Below, piece after piece: positions 17,797 through 27,058 of a DNA stretch of 64,000 nt (position 1 is the first letter of the stretch; the number at the start of each line of letters is the position of its first letter). The DNA is from Candidatus Opimibacter skivensis. GTDB taxonomy: Bacteria; Bacteroidota; Bacteroidia; Chitinophagales; Saprospiraceae. The position numbers were made by a program, and so were the translations under genes. Where the stretch lies: NCBI GenBank assembly GCA_016722045.1, contig JADKGY010000006.1, forward strand, positions 124,001-188,000, given 5' to 3'. The notes below the pieces were generated by a model. That model was not told the origin of the DNA. It was given only the letters and a program-made list of their open reading frames with translations, and made no database searches.

Positions 17797-18223
17797 GACC
17801 CAGGCATGTAATTGGTTATCTGATTTCGGGCATCCTTCTATTTATTATCTCCCATTTTATCAATTCAATCTCCGCTTTGAAAAGTTCAAAAGAATAAATT
17901 TTCTCTTTTGCGTTCTTAGAAGATTCTCCAATAATAATAACAAATTTAACTGAGAAGTGAGTATCAAATTTTCCACACGTCATGTTTGACAAAAGATTTC
18001 CCTTGTCATCGGCTTGCAACTGGAAGTTAAAAACGACATTAATCAAACTTCCGCAAATCAGAAATTTGCTGACGCCCCGACGTAGTTAAAAACTACGCCG
18101 AACCGTGAATTGGTTAATAAATTTTGACTTCGTCAAAATTTATATATCTGAATAATCTCTCCAATTGAAGCTATAAAAAAAAGATAATTTTTACTTTTCC
18201 TTCGCCTCAGCCTCTGCCTCAGC
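17797..18223. other. 427-bp intergenic region with structured repeat
   Basis: Apart from the 89-bp element at 18052-18140 and a CCTCAGCCTCTGCC-type tract next to the EnvC-like stop (18196-18226), this stretch shows no convincing gene; reading frames are short and unlike any protein recognised. Confidence 0.6.
18052..18140. repeat. 89-bp structured repeat, copy B
   Basis: Same 89-bp element as 13881-13969, same orientation. The middle stem is CGTAGTT-aaa-AACTACG here against CGTAGAT-aaa-ATCTACG in the other copy, a compensated change. Confidence 0.88.
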
Positions 18224-19414
18224 CTATTTCCTCGCTATCCAACTCTCCGGATCAAGTTTATTCTTATCCTGCCATATTTCAAGATGCAATTCAGGATCAT
18301 CTTTATCCAGATAGCCCAGCAGTTGACCTGTAGTCACTTCATCACCTTTCTTCACAGATACATTTACAATTTTACTATAGACCGTAAAATAAAGTCCATG
18401 TCGCACCATCACCATGTAATCATATCCGGGAATTCTCGTCACAGAAGCAACCGTACCACCGAATAAACTTTTTACAGCAGCCCCTGATTCAGCTTCAATA
18501 TCGATTCCATTATTCTGCACCATGATCCCTTTCAGGACAGGATGCGGATGATTACCAAATCTTCCGGATATCATTCCTTTACCTACAGGCCATGGAAGCT
18601 TCCCTTTATTCGAAGCAAATTTATCATTGAGCACTTTTGTTTCAGGCGCTTTCGCAAGTCCTGACGTAGTCATCTTTTTTCCTTCTTCACTGATCAATCG
18701 CGCGATCTCATCATCAAGCTTTTTCTTTTTCGCTTGTGTATCGGCCAGTTTGCTTCTTAATTTCTTCTCTTCTTTTCCCAATTCGCTGAGCAATGCTTCC
18801 TGTGATTTTTGTTCGGCCTGCACATTACGACGTTGTTGTTCCTCTTCATTGAAGAGTTGGGTCTTTTCTTTTTTATTTTCTTCGATGATCGTGATGAGCT
18901 CCTGGTGCATCGCCTTTTTATGCGCGAGTTCTTTCAACTGCTGCCCAATAAAAATTTTATACTGACGCAGATACACCCAGCGTGTCAACGCCTGTGAAAT
19001 AGATTGCGCACTTAACAGGTATATCCAGTCCGGCTGCAGTTGTTTGCGGACATAGGACATACGTAAAGCATTATTGAGTCTTTCTTCAAATTGTGAGATC
19101 GATTTGGAAGCCTGGTTTTTACTTTGCTCATGTAGTGCCGCTTCCTTTTTCAGACGATCCAGTTCCTTATTGATGGAAGCCAGTAATTCCTGCCGCTGGC
19201 TGATCTGTACACTCAGCGCTTTTAATTGCTTGAGTGATTTTGTTTTACTTTTTTGTGTCTTTTCAAGAACCTCTGTGGTGGATTTGATCTGACTCTCCAA
19301 TGCTTTGCGTTGGGACTCAAGATCATCACGGTTCTTTTGACCGAAACTCATAAATGCCAGGAAAAGAAATGCCGAAGTGGCCCATACTCTCAAAGACACA
19401 TTATATTTTATCAT
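18224..19414 (-). CDS. EnvC-like murein hydrolase activator (degenerate LytM)
   Basis: About 396 residues from the ATG at 19414, which opens a signal peptide (VWATSAFLFLAFMSFGQ). That ATG overlaps the end of the upstream DUF4292 gene by 14 bp (ATGATAAAATATAA). Residues ~25-250 are a long coiled coil (LESQRKALESQIK, RLKKEAALHEQSKNQ), and the last ~115 are a LytM/M23 fold. Catalytic M23 residues are lost: the HxxxD site reads NNGID, the second His is absent around YFTVYSKI, and only LHLE remains of HLHFE. As in E. coli EnvC, it should activate an amidase for septal or cell-wall splitting rather than cut peptidoglycan itself. Confidence 0.85.
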   Translation of the reverse strand: MIKYNVSLRVWATSAFLFLAFMSFGQKNRDDLESQRKALESQIKSTTEVLEKTQKSKTKSLKQLKALSVQISQRQELLASINKELDRLKKEAALHEQSKNQASKSISQFEERLNNALRMSYVRKQLQPDWIYLLSAQSISQALTRWVYLRQYKIFIGQQLKELAHKKAMHQELITIIEENKKEKTQLFNEEEQQRRNVQAEQKSQEALLSELGKEEKKLRSKLADTQAKKKKLDDEIARLISEEGKKMTTSGLAKAPETKVLNDKFASNKGKLPWPVGKGMISGRFGNHPHPVLKGIMVQNNGIDIEAESGAAVKSLFGGTVASVTRIPGYDYMVMVRHGLYFTVYSKIVNVSVKKGDEVTTGQLLGYLDKDDPELHLEIWQDKNKLDPESWIARK

Positions 19415-20168
19415 AATGTGAAGGTATGGAAAAAGGGAATTCCTGGGGCACATTGATTTCGATAGATGTATAATCGAGATCAAATAGATTGGAGACACCG
19501 TCATTGACCAGTGTATTGGTGCGTCGATATGGAAACATCTGGCCGGTATTGGTGGCCTTGTAATCCGCATATCCTGCCTCCCATTGGTGATTGAAAGTGT
19601 CCGTGACCAGGGATTGGACCAGTGTGGATGTGACGTCCAGCCAGAGCCTGGCATTTACGCCGGTAGTTGACTCCAGATATAATGAACGATCATCTTCAAT
19701 CATCGATTTCGAGATCAGGGGTGGCATGTAAGCCCCACCCGTAAATACTTTAGAAAACATATTAAAATCAGCAGGCAAATTGTATTTCTTAAAAAAATCA
19801 TTTGTCCTGTAAAGCGAATAAGATCGTTCAAGACGATTGATGAAAAAAGCAGAATCAGGAGTCACTAACATCCTACCGACTTCAAATCCAAATTTTTGAA
19901 TCTGTACCCAAATAATACTATCATGCAATATTCTCACTCTGATTTTAGCCGTATACCTGTTCCCTTCCCAATCTATAGTTCCACTTCCTTCAGCCCCAAA
20001 CCATGTATATGGAATATTTGTAGCAGATACAAGGTCAAGCATTGCTGAAGTCTCGGTTATGCCATTGAGGATAGACGGACCATTTTCTTTAGCTAAACGC
20101 TTAGTGGTGTTACACGATGGTAACACACACACACAAACAAACAGCGTAAATGAAATAATTCTTCTCAT
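19401..20168 (-). CDS. DUF4292 lipoprotein (LolA/LolB-like fold)
   Basis: 255 residues with lipoprotein signal and lipobox VLPSC (Cys ~19). The rest is beta-rich: AEGSGTIDWEGNRYTAKIRVRI, then DSIIWVQIQKFGFEVGRMLVTPD, the hallmark of the Bacteroidota DUF4292 family, whose fold resembles lipoprotein carriers of the LolA/LolB type. Encoded between a TPR protein and the EnvC-like protein, overlapping the latter by 14 bp. This trio is a common Bacteroidota arrangement. Role in lipid or lipoprotein handling at the outer membrane is inferred. Confidence 0.8.
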   Translation of the reverse strand: MRRIISFTLFVCVCVLPSCNTTKRLAKENGPSILNGITETSAMLDLVSATNIPYTWFGAEGSGTIDWEGNRYTAKIRVRILHDSIIWVQIQKFGFEVGRMLVTPDSAFFINRLERSYSLYRTNDFFKKYNLPADFNMFSKVFTGGAYMPPLISKSMIEDDRSLYLESTTGVNARLWLDVTSTLVQSLVTDTFNHQWEAGYADYKATNTGQMFPYRRTNTLVNDGVSNLFDLDYTSIEINVPQEFPFSIPSHYDKI

Positions 20169-20224
20169 AAAAATATTCTGGTCGACCAGGCATTTTCTAA
20201 ATAACTGGAAAATGGTATAGAAAG

Positions 20225-21949
20225 TTACTGGCCTTTATGTTCAGCTATTTTTTTCTTTACCTCAGGATCAGTATAACCATTATCTAAAGCCTTCTGCCAC
20301 ATTTCAATAGCCTTATTAGCGTCTCCTGTCAGTATATAAATATCACCAGCCAGATTATACCCATAGGCATCGGTCCCTTTTTCAACAGCTACATCAATGG
20401 CTTGTTTTGCCCTGTCATATTTCTTTTGATTATAAAATACTTCAGCTATCCATTGCTGTACTTTGGCTGATTGATTTCCTTCAGAAAGAACTTTTTCTGC
20501 CATCGCTATGGCTTTGTCACTTTGTTCAATCCGCTTGCTCAGTACAAGACTGTATTGTGATAATGTCTCAACACTTTTTGGATTTAAGCTCAACGCTGTC
20601 TCAAATGCCTGGAATGATTTATCCGCCTGTCCTAATTCATCGTACACCATACCCAGCACATTATAAACACTGATTTTCTGACTGATGTTTTTACCGGTCA
20701 TGATCAACGACTGATTGAGCATGTCAAGTGCTTCATCATACCGTTTGTTTTTATATTCACTGTAGCCCACTGCATAATATAGGTAGCCCTGGTTGGGGAA
20801 TAGATCGATGGCCTTTGTAGCTTGTGTGATGACATCATCATACGCGTACGTATCAATCAGAAGACTGACTAACTGCTCCCACACCGCATATATATTTCCA
20901 TTCATTCCTGTAGAAGTGATGTAGGCTTTGATAGCATTTGTGTTTTGACCAAGAATAGCTAATACATCCCCTTTGAGCGCGTATGCTTTGGCTTCTTTAG
21001 GATGTGCTGTGATCAGTCTATCGATCACATTGAGCAATGCCTGTCCGAGATCATTTTGTTTTTTCTCTGACAATTCCATTACATAAGGAATCAACTCCTG
21101 GATTTTAACATCAATATTGAGTGCAGGATTGCTCATGATGGATGAAACGGACTCGAGATACGCTACTTTATTTCCATCTTGTTTCTGCACGCCGGCCACA
21201 GCCAGACGCGCCCGAGAATCTCCGGGATCAATGGATAATATCTGCTGATAATATTCCATGGCTTTATCATCTATTCCCTTTGTCTTGCAATACGAAGCTG
21301 CAAGAAATTTATATTCAATATTCGTCGGATAGACGGCTATCAGTTTGTTTATAGCTTCAAGTGCTTCTTCAGTGCGTCCAAGAGAGTCAAGTGTTTCAAA
21401 CCTATTTCTGGTGATGGATTCTGTGACACCTGTGAGTTGTTCATATTTATCCAGCACAGTCAATAATCGTTCGCGCTCATCCGTTTTTTTACAAAAATTG
21501 ATCAGCATCGCATAGTAATGTGGTCTCTCAGGTTTCAAATCTATCAATCGACCATATATATCCATTGCTGAATAGAGATCATTGGTTTTTTCATCAATAT
21601 CAGCTTCCATCAGGAGAAACCATTCATTGTCCGGTTCTATCCGATTGGCTTTACGTATATAACTAAGGGCTTCTGTGAATTTACCCTGGGCAGCCATTGT
21701 TCTCGACAGTTCATAGCATGCTGTGCTATTCTGAGGATCGTCCGTGAGAATGGACTTATAATTCGCTTCTGCTTTTGACCAATCCCCCAGCATGGTGTAT
21801 TTATTGGCCTCAATAAGCTTTTTCTCAATCGTGACCTGTTCTGACGAAGGCCTGACCTTTTGACCGGATGAAACCGTTGCAAATGATAAGCTGATCAGGA
21901 TCAGTAAAATAGGTAAAAAGGCTTTATACAACTGGGTCACAAGATTCAT
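20225..21949 (-). CDS. Periplasmic TPR-repeat protein
   Basis: About 574 residues from the ATG at 21949 (MNLVTQLYK), which gives a signal peptide ending VSSGQ; an ATG 33 bp upstream is possible. The mature protein is a series of TPR helices, e.g. ANYKSILTDDPQNSTACYELS, AMEYYQQILSIDPGDSRARL, SFQAFETALSLNPKSVETLS and AIEMWQKALDNGYTDPEVK. Such proteins scaffold envelope complexes. First gene of the TPR, DUF4292, EnvC operon (56-bp gap to DUF4292). No catalytic domain is seen. Confidence 0.83.
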   Translation of the reverse strand: MNLVTQLYKAFLPILLILISLSFATVSSGQKVRPSSEQVTIEKKLIEANKYTMLGDWSKAEANYKSILTDDPQNSTACYELSRTMAAQGKFTEALSYIRKANRIEPDNEWFLLMEADIDEKTNDLYSAMDIYGRLIDLKPERPHYYAMLINFCKKTDERERLLTVLDKYEQLTGVTESITRNRFETLDSLGRTEEALEAINKLIAVYPTNIEYKFLAASYCKTKGIDDKAMEYYQQILSIDPGDSRARLAVAGVQKQDGNKVAYLESVSSIMSNPALNIDVKIQELIPYVMELSEKKQNDLGQALLNVIDRLITAHPKEAKAYALKGDVLAILGQNTNAIKAYITSTGMNGNIYAVWEQLVSLLIDTYAYDDVITQATKAIDLFPNQGYLYYAVGYSEYKNKRYDEALDMLNQSLIMTGKNISQKISVYNVLGMVYDELGQADKSFQAFETALSLNPKSVETLSQYSLVLSKRIEQSDKAIAMAEKVLSEGNQSAKVQQWIAEVFYNQKKYDRAKQAIDVAVEKGTDAYGYNLAGDIYILTGDANKAIEMWQKALDNGYTDPEVKKKIAEHKGQ

Positions 21950-22070
21950 CCTTAAATAGTGGTGCAGATATCGATTAAACAACGTAAAAACAGGGATTTA
22001 GGTATAAGTGGTTCACTTGAGGGGTAAAATTAAAGGAAATGAGATAGGATGCCGGACTCAAAATAAAATG

Positions 22071-22118
22071 GAACGCAGATCATCATGATGGTCATGATTT
22101 ATCATGATTTTATTTTCC
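22071..22118. repeat. Dispersed element with TCATGA palindromes
   Basis: GAACGCAGATCATCATGATG followed by more TCATGA words. An inverted counterpart lies at 58091-58135, where GATCATGATGATCTGCGTTC reads as the reverse complement. Confidence 0.6.
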
Positions 22119-22128
22119 TTTTCCGCCC

Positions 22129-22207
22129 TTTTTGCCTTTTTGCCTTTTCAGCCTTTTCCGCCCCTTCTGCCTCTTTAGCCTCTTCTGCCCCTTCTGCCCC
22201 TTCTGCC
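22129..22207 (-). repeat. Short tandem repeat starting at the pyk stop
   Basis: On the gene strand, units of the type GGCAGAAGG, GGCTAAAGA and GGCAAAAA follow the pyk TAA with only two bases between. The same unit family follows the stops of the genes at 18224, 31293 and 62538. Confidence 0.7.
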
Positions 22208-22208
22208 T

Positions 22209-23645
22209 TTAGTCCACCAACGTCAACTTAAGCATATTCGTGCGATACTTTTTATGCATCGGCATACTTCCGGTATTGATGACGATATCGCCCTGCTTTA
22301 CTTTCCCGGCTTTCAAGAGTATATTGACCACATCATAAATCGTCTCATCTGTAGAGGTAAAACGATCATAGAAAAATGTCTGCACACCCCATACCAGATT
22401 GAGCGTATTGAGTATACTGATCTGATCAGAAAAAACAAATACCCTGCTATCGATAGGACGATAAGAAGAAATTTTAAATGCCGTAAAACCAGATACTGTC
22501 ATTCCGATGATAGCTTTAGCCTTTACATCCTGGGCCATTCGGGCAGCATGATAACACACCGTGTCGGACCAAAATGTTTTTGATTTCGGAGAAGGGCTCG
22601 CTAACTGAATACTTGTGGAATAATGCTTCTCGGCTTCCTGGATGATCTTATTCATAGCATGTACCACCTTCGACGGATGAGCACCTACTGAAGTTTCCGC
22701 GCTCAGCATGACCGCATCAGCACCATCAAGTACTGCATTAGCCACATCTGTTATCTCAGCTCTTGTCGGACTTGGATTGATGATCATTGAATCCATCAAT
22801 TGTGTAGCTACGATAACGGGACGTGCACGTGTAATGCACAACCTGATGATTTCTTTTTGAAGTGTAGGCAATTTTTCCATCGCCATTTCTACACCCAGGT
22901 CACCTCTCGCGATCATGACAGCATTGGCCTGCTTGATGATGTCCTTTATATTTTTGATCGCTTCCGGCTTTTCGATTTTAGCGATTGTCTTCGCCTGGTG
23001 ACCGGCTGCTTCGATCAGATCAGCCAATTCTTTGACATCCTGAGCTTTCCGGACAAACGATAAGGCGATCCAGTTGACAGGTTGCGTCAGGATGAATTCC
23101 AGGTCAGCCAGATCCTTTGGTGTAAGACATGGAATAGACAATTTTGTATCCGGCAGATTGACCCCTTTTTTTGAAGATAGTTTCCCACCGAAGATCACTT
23201 TGAGTCTTACTTCTTTATGCTTGTCTGTTTCGATGACTTCAAGAACAAGCTTGCCATCGTCAAGGAGGATTCTTTCTCCGGGTCTAACTTCTTTTGGAAA
23301 ACTTTCCAACGCCATATGTACGCGCTCTGCAGTCCCTGGTGTTGGATCTGTAGTAAATACGATTTCCTTGCCATTGACCAGCAGTACTTCCTTGTCGGCT
23401 ATATCCCCTATCCGGATTTTTGGCCCCTGAAGGTCAGCCATAATACCGAGGTGAAATTTATATTTCTCATTTATAGCCACGATATGGTTTATGACCTCAA
23501 GATGCTCTTCGTGTTTCCCATGTGAAAAGTTAAGTCTGAAGACGTCTACCCCTGCTTTGGCAAGGTCAAGGAGTCCATTGTACGACGAACAGGCCGGTCC
23601 AACGGTTGCAACAATTTTTGTATTCTGATTAGCTGTTTTTGGCAT
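22209..23645 (-). CDS. pyk: Pyruvate kinase
   Basis: 478 residues, the usual bacterial length. Converts phosphoenolpyruvate and ADP to pyruvate and ATP in the last step of glycolysis. N-terminal TKIVATVGPACSS and VFRLNFSHG (active-site Arg), substrate and metal loop ADLQGPKIRIG, catalytic Lys in IAKIEKPEAI, MIARGDLGVEM (metal-binding Glu and Asp), and ATQLMDSMI. C-terminal regulatory domain present (TFWSDTVCYHAA to end). Transcribed divergently from acpP, with both promoters in the 240 bp between. Confidence 0.97.
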   Translation of the reverse strand: MPKTANQNTKIVATVGPACSSYNGLLDLAKAGVDVFRLNFSHGKHEEHLEVINHIVAINEKYKFHLGIMADLQGPKIRIGDIADKEVLLVNGKEIVFTTDPTPGTAERVHMALESFPKEVRPGERILLDDGKLVLEVIETDKHKEVRLKVIFGGKLSSKKGVNLPDTKLSIPCLTPKDLADLEFILTQPVNWIALSFVRKAQDVKELADLIEAAGHQAKTIAKIEKPEAIKNIKDIIKQANAVMIARGDLGVEMAMEKLPTLQKEIIRLCITRARPVIVATQLMDSMIINPSPTRAEITDVANAVLDGADAVMLSAETSVGAHPSKVVHAMNKIIQEAEKHYSTSIQLASPSPKSKTFWSDTVCYHAARMAQDVKAKAIIGMTVSGFTAFKISSYRPIDSRVFVFSDQISILNTLNLVWGVQTFFYDRFTSTDETIYDVVNILLKAGKVKQGDIVINTGSMPMHKKYRTNMLKLTLVD

Positions 23646-23678
23646 AATTTGGTTGAAGATTCACATTTATTTCAGGTG

Positions 23679-23710
23679 CGAAGCTAAAACCTCAGTTTTG
23701 TTTGTGCAAA
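23679..23710 (-). promoter_or_regulatory. Putative pyk promoter
   Basis: On the - strand TTTG (23707-23710), a 20-bp spacer and TAGCTTCG (23679-23686) approximate the Bacteroidota -33 TTTG / -7 TAnnTTTG pair with one mismatch, 34 bp before the pyk ATG. Confidence 0.4.
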
Positions 23711-23827
23711 CGGCCCGAAATACGCAATAAAATTTTGCCGCCAAATAGCATCAGAAAAGGACATAGAACCTATATTTACGTTCCCTGGAACTTAATCAAA
23801 CAGAACGTTATTTATGTGCTCGACTGT

Positions 23828-23861
23828 TTTGGCTTAAAAGTCAATACTTTATTTACTTTTG
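23828..23861 (+). promoter_or_regulatory. acpP promoter, Bacteroidota type
   Basis: TTTG at 23828-23831, a 22-bp spacer and TACTTTTG at 23854-23861, a perfect TAnnTTTG -7 element, 24 bp before the acpP ATG. Confidence 0.65.
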
Positions 23862-23885
23862 CAACCTTAATCAAACACAACTATT

Positions 23886-24125
23886 ATGTCAGACATTGCT
23901 GAAAGAGTGAAGAAAATCATCGTTGACAAACTTGGTGTTGACGAATCTGAAGTTACTTCAGAGGCAAGCTTCACGAATGATCTTGGAGCGGATTCACTGG
24001 ATACAGTGGAGCTTATAATGGAATTCGAGAAAGAATTTGATATCTCGATCCCGGACGAGCAAGCCGAAAATATCCAGACCGTTGGTCATGCTATAGAATA
24101 TCTGGAGTCCCAGGTTTCTGCCTAA
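23886..24125 (+). CDS. acpP: Acyl carrier protein
   Basis: 79-residue acidic carrier protein of fatty-acid synthesis. The Ser of GADSLDTVELIMEFE receives the 4'-phosphopantetheine arm. The typical ACP ends are present: VKKIIVDKLGVDESEV at the front and QTVGHAIEYLES at the back. Promoter and terminator flank it, so it can be transcribed alone at high level, with fabF and rnc downstream as in most Bacteroidota. Confidence 0.97.
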   Translation: MSDIAERVKKIIVDKLGVDESEVTSEASFTNDLGADSLDTVELIMEFEKEFDISIPDEQAENIQTVGHAIEYLESQVSA

Positions 24126-24155
24126 AACCGGTTACCTGCTGATGAAATCTTACAG

Positions 24156-24197
24156 ATCCACAGGGGAGGTAAAGCTCCTCTGTGGATGTTTTATTTT
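24156..24197 (+). terminator. Terminator after acpP
   Basis: Stem of about 13 bp, ATCCACAGGGGAG pairing with CTCCTCTGTGGAT around a TAAAG loop, followed by GTTTTATTTT. Confidence 0.75.
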
Positions 24198-24361
24198 AAA
24201 GGCTATAAATTCTTCCGGCTATAGCCCTGCTGACATGGTGGTTTGAGCTTATTTTTACCCCATGGGAGGCAAGAATTGACTTGATCAAAACTATACTATG
24301 CAGGATCCAATACTCCTTTATGGAGAATATTGAATATGCATATCACTAGAATCAAAGCTGT

Positions 24362-25606
24362 ATGTCCAAACGAGTTGTAATCACGGGAATGGGGGCACTG
24401 ACGCCCATAGGAAATAACCTCGCTGCATATCTCGAGGGTTTGAAAAATGGTGCTAACGGCGCCGGACCTATTACCAGGTTTGATGCCACAGGTTTCCGGA
24501 CCACTTTTGCCTGTGAGGTAAAGAATTTCAATCCTGAAGATTTTCTCGAAAAGAAAGAATCACGCCGGATTGATCCATTCAGCCAATTTGCTTTGGTGGT
24601 AGCTGATGAGGCTATCGCTGACAGTGGCCTTGATCTGAACAGCATTGATAAATCACGCGTCGGTGTTATCTGGGGGAGCGGTATCGGTGGGTTCACGACC
24701 TTTCAGGAAGAAATAGAAGAAGCAGGAAGGGCTGTCGGGGTTCCAAAATATAGCCCGTTCCTGATCCCTAAGCTGATTTCTAATATCGCTCCGGGACATA
24801 TCAGTATTAAATATGGATTTTCAGGAGTGAATCTGGCTACTGTTTCTGCCTGCGCTTCTGCTAACCATGCTTTAATCATTGCTGCCGACAATATCCGCCT
24901 TGGACGGGTCGATGTGGTGGTAACGGGTGGATCTGAAGCAGCGGTAACGAGAGCAGGTATCGGAGGGTTTTCGAGTATGAAAGCACTTTCAACCCGCAAT
25001 GATGATGTTTTGACAGCTTCAAGGCCATTTGACAAGGACAGAGATGGATTTGTCCTGGGAGAAGGAGGAGGAGCACTTATACTTGAGTCTTATGAGTATG
25101 CTAAGGCCAGGGGAGCGAGAATCTATGCCGAACTGATTGGTTCAGGCATGAATGCTGATGCATATCATATCACTGCACCGGAGCCTACCGGCAAGGGTGT
25201 CATCAAATGCATGGAATATGCCCTTCAGGAAGCTGGGATGAATACAGGCGATATAGATTACATCAATGTCCATGGGACATCTACACCTTTAGGGGATGTT
25301 GCAGAACCAAGAGCAATCCAGGCTGTCTTTGGTGATGATGCTTATAAATTAAATATAAGTTCTACAAAATCCATGATGGGTCATTTGCTTGGTGCTGCGG
25401 GGGCGGTGGAAGCGATTGCGTCCATCCTGGCGATCAATCACGGATTCATTCCACCGACGATCAATCATTTCACAGATGATCCCGAGATTGATGGAAAATT
25501 GAATTTCACGTTCAACGAAGCACAGGCCAGGGATGTTAAAACTGTCATGAGCAATGGATTTGGATTTGGAGGGCACAATACATCGCTTATCTTTGGACGA
25601 GTATGA
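24362..25606 (+). CDS. fabF: Beta-ketoacyl-ACP synthase II
   Basis: 414 residues. Condenses malonyl-ACP with acyl-ACP in chain elongation. N-terminal RVVITGMGALTPIG; nucleophile Cys in ATVSACASANHAL; catalytic His in NVHGTSTPLGD and in MMGHLLGAAGAVE; Lys in STKSMMGH; C-terminal SNGFGFGGHNTSLIF. All active-site residues are present. Lies between acpP and rnc. Confidence 0.97.
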   Translation: MSKRVVITGMGALTPIGNNLAAYLEGLKNGANGAGPITRFDATGFRTTFACEVKNFNPEDFLEKKESRRIDPFSQFALVVADEAIADSGLDLNSIDKSRVGVIWGSGIGGFTTFQEEIEEAGRAVGVPKYSPFLIPKLISNIAPGHISIKYGFSGVNLATVSACASANHALIIAADNIRLGRVDVVVTGGSEAAVTRAGIGGFSSMKALSTRNDDVLTASRPFDKDRDGFVLGEGGGALILESYEYAKARGARIYAELIGSGMNADAYHITAPEPTGKGVIKCMEYALQEAGMNTGDIDYINVHGTSTPLGDVAEPRAIQAVFGDDAYKLNISSTKSMMGHLLGAAGAVEAIASILAINHGFIPPTINHFTDDPEIDGKLNFTFNEAQARDVKTVMSNGFGFGGHNTSLIFGRV

Positions 25607-25629
25607 TAGTGTAATAGCCGATATTTTTT

Positions 25630-26355
25630 GTGATCAGGACTTTCTATAATCATTATATTTCTTCCGATAAGCATTTTGCCCGAAGTGTGGCCAATATCGT
25701 AGGCTTTACTCCGAAGAATCTTTCCATATTCAAACAAGCCTTCAGTCATAAATCCGCTTCAGAACCGAAGTTTCATACCGTCACCAGCAATGAGCGGCTT
25801 GAATACCTCGGTGATTCAATCCTGAGCACGATCGTAGCGGAATATCTTTTCAAAAAATATCCCAACAGCGACGAGGGATTTCTCACCAAAATGAGATCCA
25901 AGATCGTCAAGCGGAAGACACTCAACAGGGTCGCTGATGACATGGGCATCGATGTAGTCCTCCAGGATGCTAATGATACCCGATTGAGTGAATCCATGAA
26001 AGGAAATTGTCTTGAAGCATTGGTGGGAGCCATTTATCTTGAAAAAGGATTTGATACGACCAAACGAATCGTCATCACCAAAATCCTCCGTCGTCATGTC
26101 AATATTCACGATCTCGAAGAGAATGATGACAATTATAAAAGCCAGCTCCTTGAATTCTGCCAAAAGAAAGGAAGTGAAATCGACTATCGCGTCATCGAAC
26201 GATTCAAAATGGAAAATCGTGACAGATTCAAGATAGGTGTCTATGTCGATGGAAAAGAAGTAGCTACAGGTGAGGACTTCAACAAAAAGAGTGCTGAGCA
26301 GAATGCATCTTTTAAAGCATTGAAGAGTATGGGAATTGAGATCTCAGATTTGTGA
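25630..26355 (+). CDS. rnc: Ribonuclease III
   Basis: 241 residues from a GTG at 25630, 23 bp after fabF. Cleaves double-stranded RNA in rRNA and mRNA processing. The signature NERLEYLGDSIL holds catalytic acidic residues, with the second site in GNCLEALVGAIYLE. The C-terminal ~70 residues form the double-stranded-RNA-binding domain (YKSQLLEFCQKKG, then AEQNASFKALKSMG). The stop TGA is the first of a series of in-frame TGA codons created by a 9-bp tandem repeat. Confidence 0.95.
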   Translation: MIRTFYNHYISSDKHFARSVANIVGFTPKNLSIFKQAFSHKSASEPKFHTVTSNERLEYLGDSILSTIVAEYLFKKYPNSDEGFLTKMRSKIVKRKTLNRVADDMGIDVVLQDANDTRLSESMKGNCLEALVGAIYLEKGFDTTKRIVITKILRRHVNIHDLEENDDNYKSQLLEFCQKKGSEIDYRVIERFKMENRDRFKIGVYVDGKEVATGEDFNKKSAEQNASFKALKSMGIEISDL

Positions 26356-26465
26356 GAGGAGTGAGAGCAGTGAGAGGAGTGAGAGCAGTGAGAGCAGTGA
26401 GTGAGAGCAGTTAGAGGAGTTAGAGGAGTTAGAGGAGTTAGAGGAGTGAGAGGAGTGAGATAGGA
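26351..26465 (+). repeat. 9-bp tandem repeat starting at the rnc stop
   Basis: Units GTGAGAGGA, GTGAGAGCA and GTTAGAGGA repeat about twelve times. The rnc stop TGA belongs to the first unit, and the next units place further TGA codons in the same frame. Confidence 0.85.
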
Positions 26466-26551
26466 GAGACATCTGAGCCAGTGAGAGGAGATCTCTGAGG
26501 GAGGAGAGGAATGAGAGGATTTAAACGGTCATTGCAAGTTTAAAAAAGGCT

Positions 26552-26905
26552 CTTAAGCTCCGTAGGAGCGACATCTCTGTAGCACGTAGTGCAAAAGAGG
26601 TTTTTTGAGCTCCATCGGAGGCATCTTTTGAGGGAAAGGATGAGTCAGATAGGTCTTTTGTATAAGTTAAAGAGGTTTTTTCAAACCATCATTTGCATTT
26701 ACAGCTCCATAGGAGCAACAAAATCTTATGGGAACGATTACGATTAAAACATAAATACTCCCTTACCATATGAATCCTATAATTTCTTGCTGGAAATTTT
26801 TTGTTTTCAATACCAAATATCGCATACAAATATCTGAGCTCCGATGGAGCTGAAAAAAGGCATACCTGATATTACAGATATTTCACTCCTATGGAGCTTA
26901 TGTTT
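26552..26905. repeat. GCTCC-TAGGAGC dispersed hairpin copies
   Basis: Four or five variants of AGCTCCGTAGGAGCGACAT-type hairpins: near 26552, 26604, 26700, 26835 and 26890. Another is at 31160. The flanking words ATATCTGTA and ATCTCTGTAG recur. The rest of 26466-27058 shows no gene. Confidence 0.7.
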
Positions 26906-27058
26906 TTACCTTTTCTATATTTCGGTTGCTGAGCTGTAGCCCAAGGATGAGCGTGAGCTGGTCGAAGCATTCTATGTGCTCTATGTGCCTATGTGGTGAA
27001 CCTTTTCACATCATTATTCAGAATATTCTTTCTTAATTCAAAATTGGTCCCCAATTCC

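Noticed and set aside
18224..19654. Longer EnvC-like protein starting at 19654
   Set aside because: The first 80 residues overlap the DUF4292 gene in another frame and hide the signal peptide that begins at 19414.
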